This document shows, piece by piece, positions 34,838 through 43,249 of a stretch of DNA of 64,000 nucleotides (the stretch's first letter is position 1; the number at the start of each line of letters is the position of its first letter). The stretch is from Carnobacterium_B sp045617425 (GTDB taxonomy: Bacteria > Bacillota > Bacilli > Lactobacillales > Carnobacteriaceae), in the NCBI RefSeq assembly GCF_045617425.1, contig NZ_JAZLIO010000006.1, forward strand, positions 62,001-126,000, written 5' to 3'. The notes beneath the pieces were generated by a model, which did no database searches, had not been told where the DNA came from, and saw only the letters and a list, made by a program, of their open reading frames with translations. A program made the position numbers and the translations under genes.

Positions 34838-35917
34838 ATGGAACGACTTTATAATTTTTCAGCCGGACCAGCGATTATGCCGGTATCCGTATTAAAAACG
34901 ATACAGGAAGACTTATTGTCTTACCAAGGCAGTGGGATGTCGGTTATGGAATTGAGTCACCGATCTTCCTTGTTCCAATCCATTATGAATGATGCAGAAT
35001 CACTTTTACGGGAACTCATGACGATTCCGTCAAATTATAAAGTATTATTTTTGCAAGGTGGTGCAAGTTTACAATTTACAATGCTGCCCATGAATCTAGG
35101 GAAAACTAAAGTAGCCTATGTCAATACTGGAAGTTGGTCTGAAAAAGCCATAGAAGAAGCTCAGAAAATTGACGGATTAACAGTAGAAGTCATCGCCAGT
35201 TCAAAAGAAAATAACTTTATAGAAAATCCAGAAATTCCCGTAATAGATAAAGAATACGATTATGTGCATATCACAACAAATAATACGATTGAAGGAACAG
35301 CTTTTCTCAACATGCCTAATGGTGTTGAAGTACCGCTTGTTGCGGATATGTCTTCTAATATTTTGTCTAGTAACTATGATGTATCTGACTTTGGGTTGAT
35401 TTATGCTGGAGCTCAAAAGAATATTGGACCTGCAGGTTTGACAGTGGTTATTGTTCGTGAAGATTTAATTGGACTAAAAGAAAATTTACCCGCTATGTTG
35501 GATTACAAGATACAAGCAGCTAATGGTTCCATGTACAATACTCCACCGACATTTGCTGTTTATGCAGCTAAATTAATGTTTGAATGGCTCAAAGAATTAG
35601 GCGGTGTTGCGGAAATTGAGAAAATAAACCGTAAAAAGGCGGCTTTACTATACGAAGCCATTGATTCTTCAAAGCTGTTTCGTTCGCCCGTTTCTAAACA
35701 TTCCCGTTCCTTAACCAATATTCCATTTGTTACGGGAAATGCTGAACTAGACAAATTATTTATCAAACAAGCCGAAAACCGAGGGATGATCAATTTAAAG
35801 GGTCACCGTTCTGTAGGCGGAATGCGAGCTAGCTTATACAATGCTTTTCCAATAGAAGGAGTAAATGAATTGGTAGCTCTTATGAAAGAATTTGAAGCGA
35901 AAGTAGAAGGGAAGTAA
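34838..35917 (+). CDS. serC: Phosphoserine aminotransferase
   Basis: PLP enzyme making 3-phosphoserine from 3-phosphohydroxypyruvate and glutamate. The 359-aa protein begins YNFSAGPAIMPVSVL, typical of SerC. The PLP lysine is Lys194 in AGAQKNIGPAG, and the C-terminal KGHRSVGGMRASLYNA binds the substrate phosphate. Four bases separate it from serA, so the two are coupled. Order serC-serA-DUF1015 is a recurring Lactobacillales arrangement. serB is not in the window. Confidence 0.97.
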   Translation: MERLYNFSAGPAIMPVSVLKTIQEDLLSYQGSGMSVMELSHRSSLFQSIMNDAESLLRELMTIPSNYKVLFLQGGASLQFTMLPMNLGKTKVAYVNTGSWSEKAIEEAQKIDGLTVEVIASSKENNFIENPEIPVIDKEYDYVHITTNNTIEGTAFLNMPNGVEVPLVADMSSNILSSNYDVSDFGLIYAGAQKNIGPAGLTVVIVREDLIGLKENLPAMLDYKIQAANGSMYNTPPTFAVYAAKLMFEWLKELGGVAEIEKINRKKAALLYEAIDSSKLFRSPVSKHSRSLTNIPFVTGNAELDKLFIKQAENRGMINLKGHRSVGGMRASLYNAFPIEGVNELVALMKEFEAKVEGK

Positions 35918-35921
35918 CAAC

Positions 35922-37103
35922 ATGTATACCGTTAAAACATATAATGCAATAGCTGAAGAAGGTTTGAAAAAATTTGAAATAGAAAATTATCAATTAAATG
36001 AAACGGATAATCCAGATGGTATAGTGTTAAGAAGTCACAATTTACATGGCATGACTTTTCCCAGTCAGCTAAAAGCAATCGCCCGTGCCGGAGCAGGAAC
36101 CAATAATATCCCAGTAGAAGAATGTTCTGAAAAAGGAATTGTTGTGTTCAATACCCCCGGAGCCAATGCAAATGCAGTAAAAGAATTAATCATCGCTAGT
36201 TTACTCTTAGCGGTCCGTCCAATCATTGAAGGGGTGGAATGGGTCAAAACACTCAAAGGTCCAGACGTAGAAAAGAGAGTAGAAGCAGAAAAGAAACGGT
36301 TTGTTGGAAGTGAGTTAGCTGGAAAACAGCTAGGAGTTATAGGTTTAGGATCAATAGGAGCAATGGTAGCAAACGATGCTTACCGTCTTGGAATGGATGT
36401 AGTGGGATATGATCCTTATGTTTCAGTTGATACGGCTTGGAGCATTTCTAGTCGGGTCAAAAGAGTGCTCACCATTGAGGAAGTCTTAACAACTTCTGAT
36501 TATATCACTGTTCATGTACCGTTGATGCCTTCAACTAGGGCGATGATCAGTGCCGAGAAGTTACTCTTAGTAAAAAAGGATGCTGTTTTATTAAATTTTG
36601 CACGTGGAGAATTGGTTGATGTAGAAGCTGTTATTGCAGCACTTGAAAAAGGAAAATTAAAAAGTTACTTAACCGATTTCGCTGATGAACGTTTAATTGA
36701 AATGGATAATGCAGTTGTTTTACCGCATTTAGGAGCTTCAACAGAAGAGGCAGAAATCAATTGTGCCAAAATGGCATCAAGAACATTAAAGTATTTTTTA
36801 GAAACAGGCAATATTGTTCACTCTGTTAATTTTCCAAGTGTAGAAATGGTTCTTAACTCACCAATCCGGTTAGCAGTTATCAATCGTAATGTGACCAATA
36901 TGGTAGCACAAATGTCGATTGGATTAGCAGAATACGACGTAAATATTGTAAATATAATGAATAAAAGCCGAGGAGACTATGCCTACACATTAATTGATGT
37001 GGAGTCTATTTCTGAAGAAAAGTTAACAGATATCGTTAAAAAAATTAGTAGTGTCGAAGGTATCTTAAGCGTTCGGGTAATTAAAAATAAAAATGGGAAG
37101 TAG
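35922..37103 (+). CDS. serA: D-3-phosphoglycerate dehydrogenase
   Basis: First step of serine synthesis, oxidising 3-phosphoglycerate drawn from the glycolytic genes encoded upstream. The 393-aa protein has ARAGAGTNNIPVE, the NAD loop GLGSIG, the catalytic Arg in NFARGELVD and the His in LPHLGASTEEAE. A C-terminal ACT-like domain (residues about 320-393) suggests feedback by serine; that is inferred. Length is the short form without the extra ASB domain. Confidence 0.95.
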   Translation: MYTVKTYNAIAEEGLKKFEIENYQLNETDNPDGIVLRSHNLHGMTFPSQLKAIARAGAGTNNIPVEECSEKGIVVFNTPGANANAVKELIIASLLLAVRPIIEGVEWVKTLKGPDVEKRVEAEKKRFVGSELAGKQLGVIGLGSIGAMVANDAYRLGMDVVGYDPYVSVDTAWSISSRVKRVLTIEEVLTTSDYITVHVPLMPSTRAMISAEKLLLVKKDAVLLNFARGELVDVEAVIAALEKGKLKSYLTDFADERLIEMDNAVVLPHLGASTEEAEINCAKMASRTLKYFLETGNIVHSVNFPSVEMVLNSPIRLAVINRNVTNMVAQMSIGLAEYDVNIVNIMNKSRGDYAYTLIDVESISEEKLTDIVKKISSVEGILSVRVIKNKNGK

Positions 37104-37111
37104 GAGGAAAT

Positions 37112-38353
37112 ATGGTTAAAATTAAACCGTTTAAGGCTATTCGCCCAACTGAAAAATATGCGAGTGAAATAGCATCTCTTCCTTATGATGTCTTGAATTC
37201 AAAAGAAGCACGAGTGATAGGAGATCAGAATGAGAAGTCATTTTTGCACATTGATAAAGCTGAAATTGATTTAGCGGAAGAAAGTTCTCCGTATGCGCAA
37301 CAAGTGTATCAAAAAGCCGCAGAGAATTTGAAGGCTTTTTTACAAAAGGGTTGGTTGATCCAAGAGGAGACCGAGCAGTTTTATCTTTATCAGTTAACGA
37401 TGAATGGACGCTCACAAATGGGGTTAGTGGTCTGCGCATCAATTGAGGACTATCTGGAAAAGAACATAAAAAAACATGAATTTACACGTGAAGAAAAAGA
37501 AGTGGATCGTATTCGACATGTGGATGCTACGGATGCAAATACTAGTCCGATTTTTTTAACATATCGAGATCAAGAATCGATCGATGCACTCATTAAAAAA
37601 TGGGCAGCAGAAAATGAACCAATTTATCACTTCTCGAGTTTCCATGCAGTAGAGCATACAGTATGGGTCATTGATCAAGAAGCTGTTAGGGATAAGTTAA
37701 CACAATTATTTGATCAAAACGTAGCGGAATTGTATATTGCAGATGGTCACCATCGGACTGAATCTGCTGTGAAAGTTGCATTAAAAAGGAAAGATAGGTA
37801 CCCAAATGCACCAGATGAAGCAGAATTCAATTATTTCTTGGCTGTACTGTTTCCTAAATCACAATTGGCAATTTGGGATTATAACCGAGTAGTAAAAGGA
37901 CTGATTCAAGATGATTTTTTAGAAAAAGTAGCTGGGAAATTTGATATTGAAAAAGTGCCGTCTCCTTACAAGCCTAAACAGCCAAAGACAATTGGAATGT
38001 ACGTGAATGACGAGTGGTATAAGTTAACGGTAAAGCCTAGCTTTATTTCAACTCATCCAGTGCAAGGCTTAGATGTCTCGCTCCTACAAGAGCATCTATT
38101 GACGCCTTTGTTTGGTATAGAAGATATTCGTACAGATAAAAGAATTGATTTCATTGGTGGAATACGTGGTATGCAAGCACTGAGTGATGCTGTAGATGAA
38201 GGGTCGTTTTCAGCAGCGTTTTCTATGTACCCTACGACGATTGATGAACTAATACGTGTTGCAGATAGCGGAGAGGTATTGCCTCCAAAATCGACTTGGT
38301 TCGAGCCGAAGTTATTAAGTGGATTATTTGTTCATGATCTTGAAAGTAAGTAA
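37112..38353 (+). CDS. DUF1015-family protein associated with serine biosynthesis
   Basis: A 413-aa cytoplasmic protein of unknown activity. It starts VKIKPFKAIRPTEKYASEIASLPYDV and carries the family signature YIADGHHRTESAV with adjacent His residues, plus HVDATDANTSPIFLTY. Homologues are very often the third gene after serC-serA, as here (eight-base gap after serA), so a role in serine or phosphoserine metabolism is likely but unproven. An SerB-like substitute function has been speculated from context only. AGGAGG gives the start at 37112. Confidence 0.88.
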   Translation: MVKIKPFKAIRPTEKYASEIASLPYDVLNSKEARVIGDQNEKSFLHIDKAEIDLAEESSPYAQQVYQKAAENLKAFLQKGWLIQEETEQFYLYQLTMNGRSQMGLVVCASIEDYLEKNIKKHEFTREEKEVDRIRHVDATDANTSPIFLTYRDQESIDALIKKWAAENEPIYHFSSFHAVEHTVWVIDQEAVRDKLTQLFDQNVAELYIADGHHRTESAVKVALKRKDRYPNAPDEAEFNYFLAVLFPKSQLAIWDYNRVVKGLIQDDFLEKVAGKFDIEKVPSPYKPKQPKTIGMYVNDEWYKLTVKPSFISTHPVQGLDVSLLQEHLLTPLFGIEDIRTDKRIDFIGGIRGMQALSDAVDEGSFSAAFSMYPTTIDELIRVADSGEVLPPKSTWFEPKLLSGLFVHDLESK

Positions 38354-38453
38354 ACATGAGGAAATAGTAAGCTGATAAGTTCATTTATTTTCTAGTAATT
38401 TACTATCTTTTATGTTAGAGTTAGGGATAGAAGAAACGGTAGACAGGAGGGCA

Positions 38454-38696
38454 ATGAAATTGTACGATACACTTTTAATTGCTGAACTAATTGTATCAGT
38501 TTTACTTATCATTGTAGTTGCTATGCAACCTACAAAGACCAGCAATGCTGCTAGTGCATTCACCGGCGGAGCTGAACAATTATTTGGGAAACAAAAAGCA
38601 CGCGGATTTGAGGCTGTATTGCAACGTGCTACAGTAGTACTTGGAACATTATTCTTTGCGTTGGCACTTGCTCTTGCTTATATAGCAATTAATTAA
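38454..38696 (+). CDS. secG: Preprotein translocase subunit SecG
   Basis: Small integral membrane subunit of SecYEG. It has two hydrophobic helices, LLIAELIVSVLLIIVVAM and VVLGTLFFALALALAYIA, around the family block SAFTGGAEQLFGKQKARGFEAVLQRAT. The start is uncertain. ATG 38454 is only three bases from AGGAGG (38445-38450), while TTG 38460 is nine bases away and would begin MYDTLL. The ATG at 38412 would add a non-family lead and is rejected. Followed by est, rnr and smpB as in Bacillus. Confidence 0.9.
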   Translation: MKLYDTLLIAELIVSVLLIIVVAMQPTKTSNAASAFTGGAEQLFGKQKARGFEAVLQRATVVLGTLFFALALALAYIAIN

Positions 38697-38707
38697 GGAA
38701 CTTAGTT

Positions 38708-38740
38708 AAGCTACCTGAAATCTTCAGGTGGCTTTTTTTT
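38708..38740 (+). terminator. Terminator after secG
   Basis: A 12-bp stem (38708-38719 with 38723-38734, one G-U), three-base loop, eight T. Confidence 0.92.
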
Positions 38741-38877
38741 CTAAAAAAATCTACAAGTTCTTTAGAAGAACGACATACTTTTCATAACCTTTCATAGTGT
38801 TTGAGTATGAAAAAAGGCAATTATACAGTAAAATAGTAGAATGAAGACTTACAGGAAAGAGAAGAAGGAGAATACCC

Positions 38878-39630
38878 ATGGCTATAAAATCATTTTTTTT
38901 TGAAAAGGGACCTCAAGCTGTTATTTTGATGCATGCCTACTCTAGTACACCGAATGACGTACGAATGTTGGGAAGAGCACTGGAGAAAGAAAATTATACC
39001 GTTTATGCACCGTTATTCAAAGGGCATGGCACAATGGAACCAGAGGATATTTTAGAGGCATCAACAAAAGATTGGATAGAAGATGCAAAGAAAGCTATCC
39101 ATTTTTTACAAGAAAAGGGCTATGAAGAAATTGCGGTATTTGGCTTATCTTTAGGCGGAATCATAGCGACAAAAATGATAGTCGATAAAGAACCAGTACT
39201 AGCTGGTGGCACATTTTGCTCACCAGTGATTGATTTTCATAAAGGCAATAACGTGAGAGAAGAATTTTTAACTTTTGTGCGTATACTGAAAAAGAAGGCA
39301 GGTTATTCTGAGACAGATATAGCTAACCGCATGCCAGAAGTAGAGCGAAAATTAGATAACCAATTAAACGAAATAAGTGAACTAACACAATCAATGAAGG
39401 CTCATTATAATGAGGTCGCACAGCCCATTTTCATTGCACAAGCTGGTCAAGATGAAATGATTGATCCACAAGTTGCAATCGCATTTAAAGAAGCATTAAC
39501 ACAAGCTTCCGTCGTCGATTTTCATTTGTATGAAAATAGCAAACATGCGGTAACGGTAGGTGTAGATAGAAAAGCCTTGCAAGAAGATGTTAGCAACTTT
39601 TTAAAACAGTTAGATTGGAATGGAGGATAA
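38878..39630 (+). CDS. est: Alpha/beta-hydrolase carboxylesterase (Est30/YvaK-like)
   Basis: A 250-aa serine hydrolase. The nucleophile Ser91 is in GLSLGG; the acid is in AQAGQDEMIDPQ and the His in ENSKHAVTVG near the end. It starts FFFEKGPQAVILMHAYSS, like Geobacillus Est30 and B. subtilis YvaK. Those cleave short-chain esters; the natural substrate is unknown. It precedes rnr by three bases, so the pair is co-translated. The position between secG and rnr is conserved. Confidence 0.9.
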   Translation: MAIKSFFFEKGPQAVILMHAYSSTPNDVRMLGRALEKENYTVYAPLFKGHGTMEPEDILEASTKDWIEDAKKAIHFLQEKGYEEIAVFGLSLGGIIATKMIVDKEPVLAGGTFCSPVIDFHKGNNVREEFLTFVRILKKKAGYSETDIANRMPEVERKLDNQLNEISELTQSMKAHYNEVAQPIFIAQAGQDEMIDPQVAIAFKEALTQASVVDFHLYENSKHAVTVGVDRKALQEDVSNFLKQLDWNGG

Positions 39631-39633
39631 AAA

Positions 39634-41997
39634 ATGAACGACAAAAAAGCATTACAAGAAGCGATTTTAGTTTTTATGAAAGAACATAAGAAAGTTTCGT
39701 TTCAAGTTAGTGATATCAGTGAGGGAATGGGTTTGACTAGTGCAGCCGATTTTAAAGTCCTTGTCAGTTCATTGGCTGAAATGGAACGAGAAGGTAAACT
39801 CTTTTTAAATAAAAAAGGGCATTTTAAATTGCCAAGTAATGATCCTGTTTTAACTGGTACTTTCAGAGCAAGCGATCGAGGTTTTGGCTTTGTTTCAATC
39901 GAAGATGAAGAAAAAGATATTTATATCCCACCTAATATGACAAATTATGCATTAGATGGAGATAAAGTAACAGTAGACATTATTAAACCTGCGGAACCTT
40001 GGTCAGACAAAGGTGCTGAAGGAAAGATAAATGCTATTATTGAACGTAAATTTACTCAATTAGTTGGGGAATTTTATGCTTACAGTGAAGAAGGAATCGA
40101 AGAAACGGGTCTATATGGCTACCTTGATCCTCAAGATAAAAAAATTACAGACATTCGTGTCTTTATTGAAGCGCAAGGAATCAAACCGGTTGACGGTTCT
40201 ATTGTTGTCGTAGAAATAACCTTGTATCCAGACGATGAATTTCCAAGGAGTATGCAGGGAATCGTTAAAAAAGTTGTAGGACATATAAATGATCCAGGAA
40301 TCGATATTTTAACTATCGTTTACAAACACGGCATTCCAACTGAATTTTCGCCAGAGGCTATACAACAAGCGGATGAAGTACCGGATAGTATTAAAGAATC
40401 TGATCTTGAAGGACGTCGTGACTTAAGAGATGAAGTTCTTGTGACGATTGATGGGGCGGACGCGAAAGACTTAGATGATGCTGTAGGCTTGAAATTATTG
40501 GATAATGGAAATTATCAACTTGGCGTTCACATAGCAGATGTTTCCTATTATGTAACAGAAGATAGTCCTTTAGATAAAGATGCATTTGAAAGAGGAACCA
40601 GCGTATACTTAACCGATCGAGTGATTCCTATGATTCCTCAACGTTTATCTAACGGAATCTGTTCGTTAAACCCTCATGTAGACCGCCTAACGATGAGCTG
40701 TGTGATGGAAATGACACCAGATGGAGAAATTGTCGCACAAGATATTTTCCAAAGTGTGATACGGACAACTGAACGGATGACGTATACTGAAGTAAACGAA
40801 ATATTAACGGATAAGAATCCAGAAACACGTGAAAAATATAGTAATTTAGTGGACATGTTTGAATTAATGGAGAATCTGCACCATACACTTGAGAAAAAAC
40901 GTAAATCTCGTGGAGCGATTGATTTTGATACAAAAGAAGCCAAAATCATTGTAGACCCTAAAGGCAAGCCATTAGATATTGTATTAAGAGAACGTGGTGT
41001 TGGCGAACGTTTGATTGAATCCTTTATGTTGGCAGCGAATGAAACGGTATCTGAACATTTTTCTAAAATGGAAGTTCCGTTAATTTACCGTATTCATGAA
41101 CAACCGGATAGTGACCGTATGCAAAAATTCATGGAATTTGTTACAGCATTTGGTATTACTGTTAAAGGTACCAGCCAAGACGTTTCTCCTAAAACATTAC
41201 AAACAGTTGTGAATAGTGTTAAGGGTAAGCCTGAAGAACAAGTTGTTTCAACGATGATGTTACGAAGCATGAAACAAGCTAAATATGATGTGGAACCCTT
41301 GGGTCACTTTGGACTTGGGGCAGAATACTATTCGCACTTTACGTCTCCAATTCGTCGTTACCCTGACTTAATTTTACACCGTTTAATCCGTTCGTATGGT
41401 GAAAAAGGAACAGGATCCGCTCAAAAAGCAAAATGGGAAAATCGTTTACCAGATATTGCTGAGCAAACCTCAAAAGCAGAACGTCGCGCAGTTGATGCTG
41501 AAAGAGAAACGGATGCATTGAAGAAAACTGAATTTATGGCTGATAAAGTTGGCGAAATCTATGAGGGAATCATTGGCTCTGTGTTGAAATTTGGGTTGTT
41601 TGTTGAATTGCCGAATACAGTTGAAGGTCTGGTTCATATTTCAAATATGAAAGACGACTACTTTAATTATATCGAGGAACAAATGATGCTCGTTGGAGAA
41701 CGTACAGGGGTCGTTTACCGTATTGGACAAAAAGTAAAAGTGAAAATAACAAAAGCAGATCCTGAAACACGTGAAATTGATTTTGAATTGGTTCCAGATC
41801 CGAATGCACCTAAATATGATGGACCGAAACGTTCAACAAAAGGCAGAGGTAGAGGAAATAGTCAAACTCGCGGAAAAGATAGTGGTTCAAAAGAGAAAAT
41901 TTCATCTTATAAACCTAAGGGAAAAGAATCAAGCAAAAAGAAAAGCAAGCCTTTTTATAAAGAGGTAGCTAAAAAGAAAAAACCTAAGAAAAAATAA
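39634..41997 (+). CDS. rnr: Ribonuclease R
   Basis: Processive 3'-5' exoribonuclease that degrades structured RNA and works with SmpB-tmRNA on non-stop mRNAs. The 787-aa protein has an N-terminal HTH, cold-shock domains, the RNB catalytic block DLRDEVLVTIDGADAKDLDDAV (four Asp), a C-terminal S1 domain (GSVLKFGLFVELPNTVEGLVHIS) and a Lys/Gly/Ser-rich tail of about 60 residues. The gene order est-rnr-smpB is as in Bacillus. Confidence 0.97.
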   Translation: MNDKKALQEAILVFMKEHKKVSFQVSDISEGMGLTSAADFKVLVSSLAEMEREGKLFLNKKGHFKLPSNDPVLTGTFRASDRGFGFVSIEDEEKDIYIPPNMTNYALDGDKVTVDIIKPAEPWSDKGAEGKINAIIERKFTQLVGEFYAYSEEGIEETGLYGYLDPQDKKITDIRVFIEAQGIKPVDGSIVVVEITLYPDDEFPRSMQGIVKKVVGHINDPGIDILTIVYKHGIPTEFSPEAIQQADEVPDSIKESDLEGRRDLRDEVLVTIDGADAKDLDDAVGLKLLDNGNYQLGVHIADVSYYVTEDSPLDKDAFERGTSVYLTDRVIPMIPQRLSNGICSLNPHVDRLTMSCVMEMTPDGEIVAQDIFQSVIRTTERMTYTEVNEILTDKNPETREKYSNLVDMFELMENLHHTLEKKRKSRGAIDFDTKEAKIIVDPKGKPLDIVLRERGVGERLIESFMLAANETVSEHFSKMEVPLIYRIHEQPDSDRMQKFMEFVTAFGITVKGTSQDVSPKTLQTVVNSVKGKPEEQVVSTMMLRSMKQAKYDVEPLGHFGLGAEYYSHFTSPIRRYPDLILHRLIRSYGEKGTGSAQKAKWENRLPDIAEQTSKAERRAVDAERETDALKKTEFMADKVGEIYEGIIGSVLKFGLFVELPNTVEGLVHISNMKDDYFNYIEEQMMLVGERTGVVYRIGQKVKVKITKADPETREIDFELVPDPNAPKYDGPKRSTKGRGRGNSQTRGKDSGSKEKISSYKPKGKESSKKKSKPFYKEVAKKKKPKKK

Positions 41998-42029
41998 TGG
42001 GTTTTTAATGAGTTAGGAGTCGATCATAG

Positions 42030-42488
42030 ATGCCAAAAGGTTCAGGTAAAGTACTTGCACAAAATAGAAAAGCGAGCTATGATTTTTCAATATTAGATAC
42101 AGTAGAAGCTGGAATAGTATTGCAAGGAACAGAGATCAAATCTATCAGAGCAGGTCGAATCAATCTAAAAGACGGATACGCTAAAATACAAAATGGTGAA
42201 ATTTATTTGCATAATGTTCATATCAGTCCTTATGAACAAGGAAATCAATTTAATCATGATCCGTTAAGAACAAGAAAATTATTGATGCACAAAAAACAAA
42301 TCACGCGTTTGTTGGGGGAAACAAAATCCAGCGGAAATACGTTGATTCCTTTAAAAGTCTATTTAAAAGATGGATACGCAAAAGTATTGATCGGCTTAGC
42401 AAAAGGGAAGAAAAAATACGATAAACGTGAAGATTTGAAACGAAAAGATCAAAAACGTGAACTGGATCGTGCATTAAGATCAAGATAA
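42030..42488 (+). CDS. smpB: SsrA-binding protein SmpB
   Basis: Binds the tRNA-like domain of tmRNA and brings it to stalled ribosomes. The 152-aa beta-barrel protein shows LAQNRKASYDF, GIVLQGTEIKSIRAGRINLKDGYA, the HNVHISPYEQG loop and the basic C-terminal tail RKDQKRELDRALRSR that enters the mRNA channel. Its RNA partner ssrA is not next to it but about 13 kb downstream on the other strand. Confidence 0.97.
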   Translation: MPKGSGKVLAQNRKASYDFSILDTVEAGIVLQGTEIKSIRAGRINLKDGYAKIQNGEIYLHNVHISPYEQGNQFNHDPLRTRKLLMHKKQITRLLGETKSSGNTLIPLKVYLKDGYAKVLIGLAKGKKKYDKREDLKRKDQKRELDRALRSR

Positions 42489-42598
42489 ATACGGTCAAAT
42501 TTGTCTAATCGTTACTGTTGACTTTGATAAAATAAGTGATGTAAAGTAAGCATATGAAATGTAAGGTTTAAAAATTGGATGTGAAAGAAGGACTAACA

Positions 42599-43072
42599 AT
42601 GTCTGTTTACGATTATACAGTTACTGAAATTGGTGGAGAAGAAGTTTCACTATCAAAATACAAAGGAAAAGTTTTACTAATTGTGAACACAGCTACAGAA
42701 TGTGGTTTGGCTCCTCAATTAGAAGGTTTAGAAAAATTGTATCAAACGTATAAAGAGCAAGGACTAGTTGTACTCGGTTTCCCTTCTAATCAATTTATGA
42801 ATCAAGAACCTCGTGAAGGTGAAGAAATCGCAAGTTTTTGTCAAAAAAATTATGGTGTTTCTTTTCAGTTTCATGACAAAATTCTGGTGAACGGGAAAAA
42901 TGCAGATCCACTTTACCACTACCTTACGTCAGAGACAGGAAACAAAAAAATCAAATGGAATTTCACAAAATTTTTAATTGGTCGAGATGGTGAAATCATT
43001 GAACGATTTGGTTCAACAAAGGTACCTGAAAAAATGGAAACGAATGTAGAAAAAGCAATAACGAACAGTTAA
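42599..43072 (+). CDS. Glutathione peroxidase-family thiol peroxidase
   Basis: A 157-aa peroxidase that reduces hydroperoxides through Cys35 (NTATECGLAPQ). The Gln of FPSNQF and the Trp-Asn of KWNFTKF complete the catalytic tetrad. It is the cysteine form, and most bacterial members use thioredoxin rather than glutathione; trxB lies elsewhere in the window. The ATG at 42599 is six bases after AAGGA (42588-42592), so I reject the in-frame TTG at 42575. Confidence 0.92.
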   Translation: MSVYDYTVTEIGGEEVSLSKYKGKVLLIVNTATECGLAPQLEGLEKLYQTYKEQGLVVLGFPSNQFMNQEPREGEEIASFCQKNYGVSFQFHDKILVNGKNADPLYHYLTSETGNKKIKWNFTKFLIGRDGEIIERFGSTKVPEKMETNVEKAITNS

Positions 43073-43085
43073 TGGTGTAAAGAGG

Positions 43086-43118
43086 GGTCTCAGACAAGTA
43101 GTCTTGGGACCTTTTTTT
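43086..43118 (+). terminator. Terminator 1 after the peroxidase gene
   Basis: GGTCTCAGAC (43086-43095) with GTCTTGGGACC (43101-43111), one bulge and a G-U, then a T-run. Confidence 0.85.
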
Positions 43119-43140
43119 TATTAGAGACGTTTTGAAAACT

Positions 43141-43173
43141 AAAAGCTCTCTTGTAAGAAAGAGAGTTTTTTTA
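43141..43173 (+). terminator. Terminator 2, tandem
   Basis: AAAAGCTCTCTT (43141-43152) pairs with AAGAGAGTTTTT (43159-43170), six-base loop, T-run. Confidence 0.8.
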
Positions 43174-43207
43174 GTACATTTAAGAAGAAAAAAATGAATC
43201 AGTAACA

Positions 43208-43216
43208 TGGTATACT
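43208..43216 (+). promoter_or_regulatory. Extended -10 promoter of fbp
   Basis: TGGTATACT (43208-43216), 34 bases before the fbp start; no clear -35. Confidence 0.5.
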
Positions 43217-43249
43217 GATGTGGTATAGATTATAAAGGGGTGAGAATAC